The notes under the pieces are model-generated. The model was not told the origin of the DNA, ran no database searches, and worked only from the letters and a program-made list of their open reading frames with translations. Of a DNA stretch of 64,000 bases, positions 39,005 to 50,566 are shown piece after piece. The translations under genes and the position numbers were made by a program. Source of the DNA: Lujinxingiaceae bacterium (lineage in GTDB: Bacteria; Myxococcota_A; Bradymonadia; Bradymonadales; Bradymonadaceae); assembly GCA_013697635.1 (NCBI GenBank), contig JACCWM010000038.1, forward strand, positions 57,782 to 121,781, read 5' to 3'. Position 1 is the first letter of the stretch. Each line of letters opens with the position of its first letter.

Positions 39005-40798
39005 ATGGACAGCAGTCAGCATTCCCAGCAAGAGGCCGGGGTGCCGATGACACCGGAGTTGCAAGAGGAGATTCGTCTTGCTCGCCGGTGCTTCACCAAT
39101 ATCGAGCGACTGAGCACGTTGATGGCCGGCTATCCGCCGGGTCATCCGGTTGTTGAAAAGGCGATCGACGGGGTGCGTGAGGCTTTCTACGAATACTTTG
39201 AGGTCAACGACCGCCTCACGGTCCAGGTGCATCCCCACTGGATGGTGCTCTATGGCACCGACAAGGTGGTGTGGGAGACCGATGATCCCAAGGATTATTG
39301 TTTTGCGCTGACCCGCGACGGCATCTACCTGCTCCACATCTTGGCTGGCATCGACATCGTCGAGCTTCGCCGTCTGGTGGAGATCCTCAACGAGCTCGTC
39401 GATCAACGCGATCTGTCCAAGGCGGCCGTCGAGCTGCTCTTCGAGGCGAGCTTTCGCTACCTCTCCTATGACGCGATCGACGAGTCGCTTGCCGCGCTTG
39501 CCGGGCTCGACAATGACATGCGCGACCGCGATACGCGTGAAGAGCAGGAGATGATCGAAGAGCTGTTCAACGACGCCTTTGACAAAGGCCTCAACGAGCA
39601 GGTCAGCGCATCCAAGGAGCGGGCTGAGCCGGACTTCGAGGTGCGCCTCAGCCGTCAGAGCGAGAGACACCAGAAGCTCGAGGTCGGCTCGCGCCAGTTC
39701 TTGGAGCTGACCGAGGAGGCACAGACCCACCTGCTCGAGCTCAAGCGCGGCTTTACCGACCACGCCCAGCGCGAGCACCGCCAGGGCGAGGTGCTCTCGG
39801 CGATTTTGGGCGCACGTCCCAAGGAGAATCTTCGCCGCCAGGCTGTGACTCAGATTGGCGAGGTCATGGGCGCCCTTTTGGGAACGATGCATCCCTGGGA
39901 GACGCTCTCCTTTTTGAAGATCATCCACAGTTGGCGCGACAAGTTTGGTCCCGAGGTCGCCGACGAGCTCAAGGAGGTCGTCAAGTCCTGCTTCAATGAG
40001 CGGCGCATTCAGCTGCTCGTCAAGAATATCTCGATCTCCGATCAGTCCAGCCGGCGCGCGATCTTGCAGATGTTCAATGCCCTGCATCTGGACGTGGCCT
40101 CCCCGGCGTTGGTCGAATTACTCGGCTGGGAGATCGCCGACGATGTGCGCGAGGACTTGCTTCGCTACGTGCGTGAGCGCAGCCGCTATGGGCTGGACTT
40201 TCTCGAAGGCCCTCTCTTAAAGCTTTCGGCCAAGCACGCGGAGCCACTGGTCGAGCTGGTGGTCGCCAACATGCCGCGCACGCGCCACATGCTCGTCAAC
40301 ATCGTGCGCTCGCCCACCGAGCCTGCGCTCAAGGTCAAGGCTCTCAAGGCGCTGCACTCAAGCTGGAAGGATCCTCAGGAGGTGCGCGAGGTGCTCGTGC
40401 CGCTGCTCGATGCATCCAACTCGGAGGTGCGTATCGCGGCGCTGCAGAGCTTCGTCGAGGCCGCCCCTCAGCATGTCTTTCGCGTGCTCGAGCCGATGTT
40501 CACCGACAAGCTGCGCTCGCGCCCAGAGGAAGAAGTGCGCCTTCTGGTCAATGTCTTCGTCACCCAGGGCAAGCAAGAGGCGGTCGACAAGTTGCGCGGT
40601 CTCGTCCATCGCCGAGGCCTCGTCAACGACGACGAGCAAGAGCTCGCTGTGACGATTGCGCGCGCGCTGATGCGAACGCCGCTGCCCGTGGTGATCACCA
40701 TGCTCGAAGCGGTCGGCAAGGATTGGCTCGTGCTCGGGCGTCTGCGAGCAACATGCAAGGAAGTCGCCGAATTGTTGCAAGCCGGCCAGGGCCGCTAA
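39005..40798 (+). CDS. Helical-repeat (HEAT-like) protein
   Basis: 597 residues behind a strong AGGAGG. The first 120 residues carry a short alpha/beta segment (LTVQVHPHWMVLYGTDKVVW) then DGIYLLHILAGIDIVELRRLVEILNE. The same kind of arrangement opens the next gene. A charged coiled-coil-like part follows (about 180-260). From about 290 on there are HEAT/armadillo-like helical repeats (VLVPLLDASNSEVRIAALQSF). No signal peptide, so cytoplasmic. Probably a scaffold; no catalytic motif. Confidence 0.8.
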   Translation: MDSSQHSQQEAGVPMTPELQEEIRLARRCFTNIERLSTLMAGYPPGHPVVEKAIDGVREAFYEYFEVNDRLTVQVHPHWMVLYGTDKVVWETDDPKDYCFALTRDGIYLLHILAGIDIVELRRLVEILNELVDQRDLSKAAVELLFEASFRYLSYDAIDESLAALAGLDNDMRDRDTREEQEMIEELFNDAFDKGLNEQVSASKERAEPDFEVRLSRQSERHQKLEVGSRQFLELTEEAQTHLLELKRGFTDHAQREHRQGEVLSAILGARPKENLRRQAVTQIGEVMGALLGTMHPWETLSFLKIIHSWRDKFGPEVADELKEVVKSCFNERRIQLLVKNISISDQSSRRAILQMFNALHLDVASPALVELLGWEIADDVREDLLRYVRERSRYGLDFLEGPLLKLSAKHAEPLVELVVANMPRTRHMLVNIVRSPTEPALKVKALKALHSSWKDPQEVREVLVPLLDASNSEVRIAALQSFVEAAPQHVFRVLEPMFTDKLRSRPEEEVRLLVNVFVTQGKQEAVDKLRGLVHRRGLVNDDEQELAVTIARALMRTPLPVVITMLEAVGKDWLVLGRLRATCKEVAELLQAGQGR

Positions 40799-40811
40799 GG
40801 AGTGTTCGATC

Positions 40812-42290
40812 ATGAGTGACAATCGCCACAACTTTGGCAGCGAGCCAACCGGTCTCGATACGCCGAGCGAGGCCTCCAATCAGGCAGCGATCGGTGCGTT
40901 GAGCGCCGACGTCAGTGATGCCCAGGCCTTTGGCAAGCTGTTCATCGACAGCGTCTACAAGATCCTCAAGGTCGGCTCGATCTACAGCGTCGATCACAAC
41001 CAGACGCGCCAGGCCATCGCCGAGTTCATGCCGTTCTTTCAGGAGAGCGTGAGCCTCTCGAGCGACGGCGCGGTCTCGGTCTCGATTCGCGGCGAGCTCG
41101 TCAGCGTCAACGGGCAGACCTTGCGCCTTCGCCGACGCGAACAGGAACGCCTCAACGAGTTGCACGTGCTCTTTGCCGACGCCAACATCCGCGGCCTGCT
41201 CTTTGAGGCGGCGATGAGCGTCGATCAGCTCGTGGCATTTCTCAAGGCGCTCAATGAGGCTGCGCGTGCCGGCAACGGCATGGAGCACGTCAAAATCGAT
41301 CACATTCAGATTCAGCACGGCAGCCCCGACCAGTCGATCTTGGAGGCTGTCGCCGAGGTCAACAAGGCCATGTACGTGGCCCACATCTACATCCGTGGGC
41401 TGGTCAAGGTGCGCAACATGCACCAGAATGTTCGCGACACCCAAAACCCGGCCGTGCCCACCGGCGTCATTCGGCGCATCATGCAGACGATCTCGGAGCT
41501 GCTCTCGGACGACGATTTCATCATTTTGGGCCTGTTGCCACTTCGCCTGGTACCCCCGGACCTGAGCTCGCACTCGGTGAACACGGCCATCTACTCGATG
41601 TTGCTCGCGGACCGCATGGGCCTCTCGCCACAGACGGTTTCTTATCTGGGCATGGCGGCTATCTACCAGGACCTCGATCGACTTGCAGGCATCTCGGTGG
41701 GCCATCGCGACCGCGATCCGGGTCTTGAACCCCAGCGTCAATTCTCGTCAAACCTGCGCGATGTGGCCCACATGCTGGGCTACGTCGACGGCGAGGTGAT
41801 CTCGACGCTGCGCGTCTTGATGACCTATGAGCGCGGCTGTGCCTTTGACCAGCCGGTCAACCTGCCTTTTTACCGCGAAGCGCGCGAGCTCCATCTGGTC
41901 ACTCGCATCATCGACCTGTGCCGCACCTACGACCTGCTCATCCAGGGTCTGCAGGGCTACAAGACCCGCCGCCCGGATCTGGCCATCCAGTACGTTGAGA
42001 GCCGCGCTGGCGAGGTCTTCGATCCCCACCTCGTCAAACTGCTGGTCTCGACGCTGGGCATCTTTCCCATCGGCTCGACGGTGCAATTGACCACCGGCGA
42101 GCGCGCCGTGGTCATTCGCACACCCGCTCCGGCTGCCGACCCCAGGCGCCCGGTCGTGCGCATGTTGAATCGCCATGATCCCGTCGTCATCGATCTCTCC
42201 GACCGACGCTACAGCAATATCGAGATTGCGCGCTCCATAGAGCTCGAGGAGACCGAAATGAGCGTCTCCCAGGTCTTCTTGCTGACTTGA
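40812..42290 (+). CDS. Degenerate HD-GYP-like domain protein
   Basis: AAGGAG precedes ATG 40812. The fold of an HD-GYP domain is recognisable from about residue 250: SSHSVNTAIYSMLLADRMGLS aligns with the first His helix, and the FDPHLVKLLVSTLGIFPIGSTVQL end is typical. However the HD dyad (LLHDIGK in active enzymes) reads AIYQDLDR, and the GYP loop is replaced by YERGCAFDQPVNL. The metal site is therefore incomplete and cyclic-di-GMP hydrolysis is unlikely. The N-terminal about 160 residues resemble those of the HEAT-like neighbour. Confidence 0.82.
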   Translation: MSDNRHNFGSEPTGLDTPSEASNQAAIGALSADVSDAQAFGKLFIDSVYKILKVGSIYSVDHNQTRQAIAEFMPFFQESVSLSSDGAVSVSIRGELVSVNGQTLRLRRREQERLNELHVLFADANIRGLLFEAAMSVDQLVAFLKALNEAARAGNGMEHVKIDHIQIQHGSPDQSILEAVAEVNKAMYVAHIYIRGLVKVRNMHQNVRDTQNPAVPTGVIRRIMQTISELLSDDDFIILGLLPLRLVPPDLSSHSVNTAIYSMLLADRMGLSPQTVSYLGMAAIYQDLDRLAGISVGHRDRDPGLEPQRQFSSNLRDVAHMLGYVDGEVISTLRVLMTYERGCAFDQPVNLPFYREARELHLVTRIIDLCRTYDLLIQGLQGYKTRRPDLAIQYVESRAGEVFDPHLVKLLVSTLGIFPIGSTVQLTTGERAVVIRTPAPAADPRRPVVRMLNRHDPVVIDLSDRRYSNIEIARSIELEETEMSVSQVFLLT

Positions 42291-42317
42291 ACCCTGCTGT
42301 ATGCCCGCGAGGCGCCG

Positions 42318-44033
42318 CTATTCGGCGTCGATCAACCCAAGCGCGCACAGATCGGCCAGCACGCTCATCGTCTCGAGGCGAGGCATCGCGCTCATGTCAA
42401 GGATGTCTTCGAAGCTGAGCATGCCGTCGATCCGGCTGAGCAAGAAGCCCGCTCGGTGATCGAGTTGGTGCTGGGAGATCTCGCTCATCCTTACGCGCAA
42501 GACGGGCACACGACTCAACGAGCCGATACGCTCGCGCTGTTCACGCTCGAGTTCGCGCTCCAAGGTCAGCTTGAGCCTTTCGACCTCTGGATCCTTGTCA
42601 TGCAAAAGCAGCCTGGCTACGACGTCGAGCGCCGCTTGAAACGCGCCCTGCTCGTAGAGCCGGCGCGCCTGTAGCAACTGCTCGGCGTCGTCGACCTCCA
42701 CGCCCGGCAAAGTCTGTGAAGCATTGAGCGGCCTGGCATCGTCCACGCGGCCCGGCTTGCTGAGTTCCTCGATAACGAAGCTTGGGAGCTGCTCCTTGAG
42801 GCTTTGATTGCGCACGCCTGTTGGCGCCTCGTGGGCGAAGGGGTTGACACGATCGCCGCTGGGCTCGCGGGTGTCGATACCCGGCAGTGGTGTCGCCTCG
42901 TGGGGTTCTTTGATGAGCGGCTCACCGCGATACAAAGGTTTGGCGTCCAGGGGCTCGGAGCACGACCCCTCCGATGCGAGCGAATCGGCCAGCGCGAAGA
43001 ACTCTTCTTCTCCGACGACGTCGGAGCCCCGAAACGATAGCGGTTTGCCTGTCGACTTTGGGGCGGATGTGGAATCGAGCAAGCTCTCGAGATGCGCCAG
43101 ACCCGTGGGCGTATTCGTCGCTTCGCGAAAGACATTGACCTGCGCAGCGCTCACGAGCGGCGTGTCCTGACGCTCGCGCCCCCCCATGCGCTTGGGTCTG
43201 TCGGTGCGAGGAGAGGGCTCGAACACCGAGGCCGGCGCGGCGCCCGAATCATCGAGATCAGGCGCACTTCCAAAATCTGAGGCGGGCCCAAAGCCCCAAT
43301 CCTCCTCGATGCCCATCTGTGGTGCAGGCGAGTGGAAGCCGAGATCGAAGTCGAAGTCGTCCTCGATTTCAGTTCCTGGCTCATGGCTCTTGGCGACGCG
43401 GGTGGAATCCTCGAGGCGCTCAAAAGGATTGGTCGGCTCAACGCCAGCCTTCACCGCCGGTTGTGCCGGCTGCGCCGCGGTGGGCGCCTTGTCCGCGGCG
43501 AGCTTCTCGGCAAGGCTCTTGGTCAGTTTTGTCGCCGATATCGCGGGATGGCTCGCGGTTTCTCGGCCGTCACCCGCGCCAGGAGCGGGTTTGGGCAGAG
43601 CGATGCGCGTGGTGCTGTTGGTCTTGGGCGATCCAAAAGTGGGCCTTGGAATCTTGATCTTGCTCGGACTGGGCTCAAAAACTGCCGGTAAAGGCAACAA
43701 GTCGGCGCCCGAGTTGATGCGAACAAAGCCCGCCGACGGCATATCCAAAGACTCCAACTCGACCATATCGATGTTGGCAAAATTCTCGGCGCCGGTGCGG
43801 CGTAAGAGTTCAATGAGCCCACTGACCCACAGTAGAGCATCGGCGCAGGACTGCGCAGGATCGCTTTTGGCGTAGAGGGCGTCGATGTGGGTGTCGAGCT
43901 CCTTGTTGATCAGGCCAGATTCGCGCACTTCGAGCAGCAAATCCAATGCTTGCCGCGCGTCTTGCAGTTCGAGTGCAGCCCCCACCCGCTGCAGTCGAGC
44001 CAATTGCGTATTTCGCTTTGGCGTGTCGCTCAT
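42318..44033 (-). CDS. Cytoplasmic disordered protein with C-terminal SRIDG module
   Basis: 571 residues. Residues 1-110 are helical (QLARLQRVGAALELQDARQAL); 110-400 are low-complexity acidic/Pro/Ser sequence; around 430 a TPR-like hairpin follows (LLQARRLYEQGAFQAALDVV). The last about 80 residues form a compact module, HRAGFLLSRIDGMLSFEDILD...LADLCALGLI, which resembles the N-terminal module of the J-protein at 45992-47080. It is 59 bp downstream of the dnaK-like gene on the same strand and is probably the third gene of that operon. Confidence 0.78.
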   Translation of the reverse strand: MSDTPKRNTQLARLQRVGAALELQDARQALDLLLEVRESGLINKELDTHIDALYAKSDPAQSCADALLWVSGLIELLRRTGAENFANIDMVELESLDMPSAGFVRINSGADLLPLPAVFEPSPSKIKIPRPTFGSPKTNSTTRIALPKPAPGAGDGRETASHPAISATKLTKSLAEKLAADKAPTAAQPAQPAVKAGVEPTNPFERLEDSTRVAKSHEPGTEIEDDFDFDLGFHSPAPQMGIEEDWGFGPASDFGSAPDLDDSGAAPASVFEPSPRTDRPKRMGGRERQDTPLVSAAQVNVFREATNTPTGLAHLESLLDSTSAPKSTGKPLSFRGSDVVGEEEFFALADSLASEGSCSEPLDAKPLYRGEPLIKEPHEATPLPGIDTREPSGDRVNPFAHEAPTGVRNQSLKEQLPSFVIEELSKPGRVDDARPLNASQTLPGVEVDDAEQLLQARRLYEQGAFQAALDVVARLLLHDKDPEVERLKLTLERELEREQRERIGSLSRVPVLRVRMSEISQHQLDHRAGFLLSRIDGMLSFEDILDMSAMPRLETMSVLADLCALGLIDAE

Positions 44034-44092
44034 TTACTTCGACCTAATTCCAAGACATTGAACTGCAAGTTGTGGAGATGCCTGTCGTTCGT

Positions 44093-45916
44093 CTAGGTGC
44101 GCTGGGCCATGGCTTTGAAAGATTGCAGCGCACGCTGCAAGCTCTCTTCGGTCGCCACAAGCTTGGCCATATCGATCTGCTCGAGGGACTGGCGAGCCTC
44201 TTCGACCGCTTTGGTCGCGTTTGTGCGAAGCTGATCGAGTATGTCGGTGCTGCCGGCGTCGCCGCTCTCGGCCTGGCCGATGAGCTTTTCGATCTCGCGA
44301 ATGGTCTTGCGAATCGTTGCGCGGCGCGCTTCGACCTGTTCACCTTTTTTGAGCTCGACGAGGTAGTCTTGATTCTCCTCGATCATGTTCTTGATCTCTT
44401 CCTCGGTCAGGCCACTGGTGGCGGTCACCGTGATCGACTGCTCCTTGCCCGTTTCGAGATCCTTGGCTTGAACGCTGACGATGCCGTCGGCGCTGATCTC
44501 GAAGGTGACCTCGACTTCAACCACGCCTGCCGGTGCGCTTCGCAGTCCGCTGAGCACGAACTCGCCAAGCATCTCGTTTTCCATGGCCTTGCTGCTCTCG
44601 CCTTGAAAGACGACGATCTTGACCGAGGTCTGGTTGTCGCGCACCGTGGTGAAGATGTGGCTATGGCTGGTTGGGATGGTCGAGTTGGACTCGATGAGCA
44701 CCTCGAAGCCGCCGCCATGAACCATGATTCCCAGGCTGTGTGGGGTGACGTCGAGCAGCACGACGTCATTGGCGCCCTCGCTAAGCGCCGCGCCCTGAAC
44801 GGCGGCACCGAGCGCGACGGCTTCGTCGGGGTGGACGTTCTTGGAGGGGGCTTTGCCAAAGTGCTCGCGCACGGCCTCCTGAATGCGGGGCATACGCGTC
44901 ATGCCGCCGACCAGGATCACGTCGTCGATGTCGCCAATCTCGAGGCCGGACTCTTGCAGCGTGGCCTGGCAAATCTTGGTCGTGCGTTGCACCAGATCGA
45001 TCACGAGCTCTTCGAACTTCGCTCGCGTCAGCGTGGTTTGCAAATGCAGCGCCTCGCCGCTGTCGCGGGTGAAGATAAAGGGCAGGCTGATCTCGGTCTC
45101 GGTCATGTTGGAGAGTTCGATCTTGGCCTTCTCGGCGGCGTCACGAAGGCGTTGCAGCGCCATCTCATCGCGGCGAAGGTCGACGCGGTGCTCACGAGCA
45201 AACTCGTAGGCCAGATGCTCGATGATGCGTGCATCGAAGTCCTCGCCACCCAAAAACGTATCGCCGGCCGTCGAGAGCACATCAAAGACGCCGTCGTGAA
45301 TCTCCAAAATTGAGATGTCAAACGTGCCGCCGCCCAGATCGTAGATCGCCACGGTGACGTCGAGATCTTTGCCAAAGCCATAGGCCAGGGCCGCCGCGGT
45401 GGGCTCGTTGATGATGCGCACGATATCGAGCCCGGCGATGCGTCCGGCATCCTTGGTGGCGTTGCGCTGGGCGTCGTTGAAGTATGCCGGAACGGTGACC
45501 ACGGCCTTGAGCGGCTCCTCACCGAGATACTCCTGAGCGATGAGCTTCATCTCCTGCAAGATGATGCTCGAGATCTCGGGCAAGCTGTACTCTTTGTCAC
45601 GCAGTTTGATGCGCACGTCCTCATGGGGCCCCTGGATGATCTCGTAGGGCGAGGTCTCTAAGCAGTGACGCACCTCCGGTGAGCTCCACTTGCGCCCGAT
45701 CAGGCGCTTTGAAGCAAACACGGTGTGGCGCGCGTTGGTGATGGCCTGGCGCTTGGCCATCTGCCCGACCAATCTGCGGCTGGACTCGGTGATCGCCACG
45801 ACGCTCGGCGTGGTCTTGTAGCCGCCCTTGTTCGAGATGACTTTGGGTACGCCACCTTCGACAATTGCAACACAAGAATTGGTGGTGCCCAAATCGATAC
45901 CGATGATTCGTTCCAT
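44093..45916 (-). CDS. dnaK: Hsp70 chaperone (DnaK-type, probably a specialised paralogue)
   Basis: 607 residues: ATPase domain with [44 protein letters not shown] and [14 protein letters not shown]; linker [12 protein letters not shown]; substrate-binding domain to about residue 490; helical lid. AAGGAG lies before ATG 45916. It lacks the usual long C-terminal tail and the EEV-like end, and no grpE or classic dnaJ is adjacent. The gene upstream encodes an unusual J-domain protein, which argues for a second Hsp70 serving a particular process. The housekeeping copy would be elsewhere. Confidence 0.92.
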   Translation of the reverse strand: MERIIGIDLGTTNSCVAIVEGGVPKVISNKGGYKTTPSVVAITESSRRLVGQMAKRQAITNARHTVFASKRLIGRKWSSPEVRHCLETSPYEIIQGPHEDVRIKLRDKEYSLPEISSIILQEMKLIAQEYLGEEPLKAVVTVPAYFNDAQRNATKDAGRIAGLDIVRIINEPTAAALAYGFGKDLDVTVAIYDLGGGTFDISILEIHDGVFDVLSTAGDTFLGGEDFDARIIEHLAYEFAREHRVDLRRDEMALQRLRDAAEKAKIELSNMTETEISLPFIFTRDSGEALHLQTTLTRAKFEELVIDLVQRTTKICQATLQESGLEIGDIDDVILVGGMTRMPRIQEAVREHFGKAPSKNVHPDEAVALGAAVQGAALSEGANDVVLLDVTPHSLGIMVHGGGFEVLIESNSTIPTSHSHIFTTVRDNQTSVKIVVFQGESSKAMENEMLGEFVLSGLRSAPAGVVEVEVTFEISADGIVSVQAKDLETGKEQSITVTATSGLTEEEIKNMIEENQDYLVELKKGEQVEARRATIRKTIREIEKLIGQAESGDAGSTDILDQLRTNATKAVEEARQSLEQIDMAKLVATEESLQRALQSFKAMAQRT

Positions 45917-45991
45917 ATGGAGTGCTCCTTAATGCGTGTATTCAAGAGGTTCTCGCTGCGAGTCATTGATGATTCGCAGCGTTGACTCAGA

Positions 45992-47080
45992 TCAGGCTCG
46001 CAGTCGTTCGACTCGCTGTGCGATGTCGGCACGGCCAGGGTTTAGGCTCAATGCGCGTTCGAAATGTTGCAGTGCCTCGTCGAAGGAATTTTTCAACTCA
46101 TAGATCTCGCCCAGAATGATCAATGCGTCAATGGAATCGTCATCAATTTTGAGAGCCGCGCGTGCAAACACCAATGCTTCGTCGGGCAGTGCCTTGGAAG
46201 TGAGCAATCGCGAAACACGCAGGGCGAGCTCGAGATCGCGTTTGATGCGCAGCGCGTTTCGAAACTCTTCGGCAGCGCCGCTGATGTCGCCCTCCGCAGC
46301 GCGTGTTTCACCCCGGCGAACGAGCACGCTGAAGGCCATGTCACGCTTTCGTTCAGGCGAGTTGATGTCGTCGACTTGACCGGCCGTTGAAGGCACCGGT
46401 GTGCTGTGACTCTTTCGCCCGTGTGCCAACGACTCGTCATAGCCGGCACGCTTCTTGGGATGGGAGAGCGTCTCGTAGGCCTTGACGGTGCGCTGAAAGA
46501 CCTTCTCGATCATGGTTTCGTAATCACCGAGCAGTCGGCGAAAGAAGAGATCGGGATGAAAACGCTTGGTGAGCGCGAAGTAGCCCGCGCGCAACTCCTT
46601 ACGTGTGGCGCTCGAGGCCACGCCCAGCAGTTGGTAATAATTGAGCGTGGGGAGCTGTCCGTACAGACACAATATCTCGCGTTTGACGTCGTCTTCGAGT
46701 TCGACTTGCTGAGCGAGCAGGCTTGGGTCGTAGGGATAGGCGTCCAAGCCGATGGGCAGAAATCCATAGTTCGGCTCAACGATCTTTGAGCCGGGCTCAG
46801 CTTTGGCCTTGCCGCGCTCGCCGCCTGTGCTCGGTGCAGCGACGGGCTCGTTTCCCGGCAATTCGATCAGGCCCACCAAAAGAAGTTTCTCAACGGCTGA
46901 GATGGTCTTGTCGCGACCAAGCCCCGAGACGGTGCAGAGCTGGGCGACGGTCATCGCGCCATCGATGCGTGAGAGCACGAAAAACTCTTCTGGCGTTGGT
47001 TGAGCGCTCAGCGCAGAGAAATTGACGTTGGGTTTGGGCGCCGGAGTCAGGTTTTCGTCGAGCACCTTCATGGTAGCCAT
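45992..47080 (-). CDS. J-domain protein with N-terminal SRIDG module and C-terminal TPRs
   Basis: ATG 47080 is preferred; an upstream start at 47197 is in frame but adds a non-conserved leader. Residues about 15-70 carry PEEFFVLSRIDGAMTVAQLC...VEKLLLVGLIELPG, the module also found at the end of the third operon gene. The J-domain is near 155-220 (NYYQLLGVASSATRKELRAGY, HPD in KRFHPDLF, then YDESL). Residues about 250-360 are TPR-like (EEFRNALRIKRDLELALRV, ALQHFERALSLNPGR). It lies 75 bp upstream of dnaK and would deliver clients to it. Confidence 0.85.
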   Translation of the reverse strand: MATMKVLDENLTPAPKPNVNFSALSAQPTPEEFFVLSRIDGAMTVAQLCTVSGLGRDKTISAVEKLLLVGLIELPGNEPVAAPSTGGERGKAKAEPGSKIVEPNYGFLPIGLDAYPYDPSLLAQQVELEDDVKREILCLYGQLPTLNYYQLLGVASSATRKELRAGYFALTKRFHPDLFFRRLLGDYETMIEKVFQRTVKAYETLSHPKKRAGYDESLAHGRKSHSTPVPSTAGQVDDINSPERKRDMAFSVLVRRGETRAAEGDISGAAEEFRNALRIKRDLELALRVSRLLTSKALPDEALVFARAALKIDDDSIDALIILGEIYELKNSFDEALQHFERALSLNPGRADIAQRVERLRA

Positions 47081-47231
47081 GGATTCAGGACAGTTGAACA
47101 ACATCGCAGAGCCCAAACAAGCCTCAAAGGATGTTAAAGCATTCAAACTACTTTGGGAATGAGCATACTTTGCGCCGGTATCACTGACAAGCGCCAAGCA
47201 TGGCTGTCCTGGCGCTCAAAGCGCCAAATTT

Positions 47232-48440
<1,209 letters not shown>

Positions 48441-48469
48441 GGTCTCAACGCTGGTAACAAGCAGGGGGG

Positions 48470-49897
48470 TCAAAGGATGTAACGGCTCAAATCCTCGTCT
48501 TTGAGGATGCCTTCGAGTCGCTCGCGCACGTAGTCGGCCGTGATGCCAACGGCGCTTCCGCCCAGCTCGGGCGCGTCGAAGCTCAGCGTCTCGAAGACTT
48601 TTTCCATGATCGTGTGCAGGCGCCGGGCGCCGATGTTCTCGAGGTTCTCGTTCACGCGAAAGGCCATCTCGGCGATCATGGCGATCGCCTCGTCGTCAAA
48701 GGCGATGTCGAGCCCCTCGGTGCGCAAGAGCGCGATATACTGGCGCGTGAGGCTGTTCTTGGGCTCGGTGAGGATGCGTTGGAAGTCGTCCTGGGTGAGG
48801 CTCTCGAGCTCGACGCGGATCGGAAAGCGGCCCTGCAACTCCGGAATCAAATCGGAGGGCTTGGAGACGTGGAAAGCGCCGGCGGCGATGAAGAGAATGT
48901 GGTCGGTTTTGACCACACCGTATTTTGTCGAGACTGAGGAGCCCTCCACGATCGGCAGCAGATCGCGCTGCACTCCTTCGCGCGAGACGTCCGGGCCGTG
49001 TTTGGACTCGCGACCGGCGATCTTGTCGAGCTCGTCGAGAAAGATGATGCCGCTTTGCTGGGTGCGGTGCAGCGCCTCCTGGGTGATCTGGTCCATGTCG
49101 ACCAGGCGCGAGGCTTCCTCCTTCATGAGCATGGTCAGCGCGTCCTTGACCTTGACGCGCTTTCGCTTGCGTCGCTTGGGAAACATGTTGCCCAGCATGT
49201 TGCCAAGATCCATCTCCTCCATGCCCTGTTGACCGGAAAAGATCTCGATGACCGGGTTGTGGCTGTCGGTGATCTCAATCTCGACGTACTCCTCATCGAA
49301 CTCGCCAGCCTTGAGGCGCATGCGCAGCACGTCGCGCTTGGCGCGCGGGGCGTCGTCGCTTTGCACGATGCCCTCGTTGCTCACGATGAAGGTCTTGCGT
49401 GAGGTCTCGCGCGAATCGAGCGGGGCGCGCTCGCTGACTTTGTCTTCGAGCTGGTCGAGCACGCGCTCCTCGGCGATCTCTCGGGCGCGCGATTCGACGC
49501 GCTCCTCGGCCTCGCCCTTGACCAGGTTGATGCCGAGCTCGACCAGGTCACGCACCATGCTCTCGACATCACGCCCGACGTAGCCCACTTCGGTGAACTT
49601 GCTCGCTTCGACCTTCAAGAAAGGGGCGCGCGCGAGCTTGGCGATGCGCCGCGCGATTTCGGTCTTTCCCACGCCGGTCGGCCCGATCATGATGATATTC
49701 TTGGGCATGACCTCGTCGCGCAGATCCTCGTCGAGTTGCTGGCGCCGCCAGCGGTTGCGCAGCGCAATGGCCACGGCGCGCTTGGCGGCTTGCTGACCGA
49801 TGATATAGCGGTCGAGCGCCTCCACGATCTCACGCGGGGTCAAATCGTAGCTGTCTTTGCCGTCGAACTTGGGCGAGGCCACCTTGTTTGCTTCCAT
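48470..49897 (-). CDS. hslU: HslU unfoldase ATPase of the HslUV protease
   Basis: AAA+ partner of Hsl[17 protein letters not shown] opens the domain; Walker A is [33 protein letters not shown] matches the ClpX/HslU signature; the intermediate domain is about 110-240; Walker B is [13 protein letters not shown]. The end, DLSRYIL, carries the C-terminal Leu that inserts into HslV. 475 residues is slightly long because the insertion domain is extended. Downstream of hslV by 71 bp. Confidence 0.95.
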   Translation of the reverse strand: MEANKVASPKFDGKDSYDLTPREIVEALDRYIIGQQAAKRAVAIALRNRWRRQQLDEDLRDEVMPKNIIMIGPTGVGKTEIARRIAKLARAPFLKVEASKFTEVGYVGRDVESMVRDLVELGINLVKGEAEERVESRAREIAEERVLDQLEDKVSERAPLDSRETSRKTFIVSNEGIVQSDDAPRAKRDVLRMRLKAGEFDEEYVEIEITDSHNPVIEIFSGQQGMEEMDLGNMLGNMFPKRRKRKRVKVKDALTMLMKEEASRLVDMDQITQEALHRTQQSGIIFLDELDKIAGRESKHGPDVSREGVQRDLLPIVEGSSVSTKYGVVKTDHILFIAAGAFHVSKPSDLIPELQGRFPIRVELESLTQDDFQRILTEPKNSLTRQYIALLRTEGLDIAFDDEAIAMIAEMAFRVNENLENIGARRLHTIMEKVFETLSFDAPELGGSAVGITADYVRERLEGILKDEDLSRYIL

Positions 49898-49968
49898 CTT
49901 CGAGTCCGCTTGTTCACCAGGGCATCAACTTACAGCGAGGGCGCCAAAATTCGGGCCTGTGCCGAATT

Positions 49969-50502
49969 TCACGAAGATCGGGACAGTTCCTCAATCGTCA
50001 ACGTGTCATTACTAAATACACATATTTCGCTGGCGATGCGCAAGGAGGCTTCGGTGATTTCTCGCGCGCTCAGGCTTGTATTGCGTGCCAGTGCGCGCGC
50101 CGCGGCCAGCGCGTAGGGTCCGCCGCTGCCAATGGCGGCGATGCCTTCCTCGGGCTCGATCACGTCGCCGGTGCCGCTGATCAGCAGTGTGTGCTCAGCA
50201 TCGGCGGCGATGAGCAGGGCCTCGAGCTGGCGCAACATGCGGTCGGTGCGCCAGTCCTTGGCAAGCTCGACCGAGGCGCGAAGCAGGTTGCCGTTGTAGC
50301 TCTTGAGCTTGGCCTCGAGCTTCTCGTAGAGCGTCATGGCGTCAGCCGTCGAGCCGGCAAACCCGCACAAGACGCGCCCGTCGTGCAAGAGGCGCACTTT
50401 CTTGACCGACTGCTTCATGACGAGCTTCTCGCCCATCGTCACTTGTCCGTCGCCACCGACGACGACCACACCATCGCGGCGCACACTGAGTATTGTAGTC
50501 AT
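49969..50502 (-). CDS. hslV: HslV peptidase subunit
   Basis: Proteasome-like peptidase, N-terminal threonine hydrolase. The sequence starts [20 protein letters not shown], leaving the catalytic Thr2 after Met removal. [12 protein letters not shown] and [16 protein letters not shown] are also typical. 177 residues is normal. Acts with HslU encoded immediately downstream, and sits after xerC as in many bacteria. Confidence 0.96.
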   Translation of the reverse strand: MTTILSVRRDGVVVVGGDGQVTMGEKLVMKQSVKKVRLLHDGRVLCGFAGSTADAMTLYEKLEAKLKSYNGNLLRASVELAKDWRTDRMLRQLEALLIAADAEHTLLISGTGDVIEPEEGIAAIGSGGPYALAAARALARNTSLSAREITEASLRIASEICVFSNDTLTIEELSRSS

Positions 50503-50566
50503 GAGCTGCTCACCTTTTCGTAAAATAACGAAGTTTCGCGCGCCTTGTTCGATTCAGCCCCTGGTG

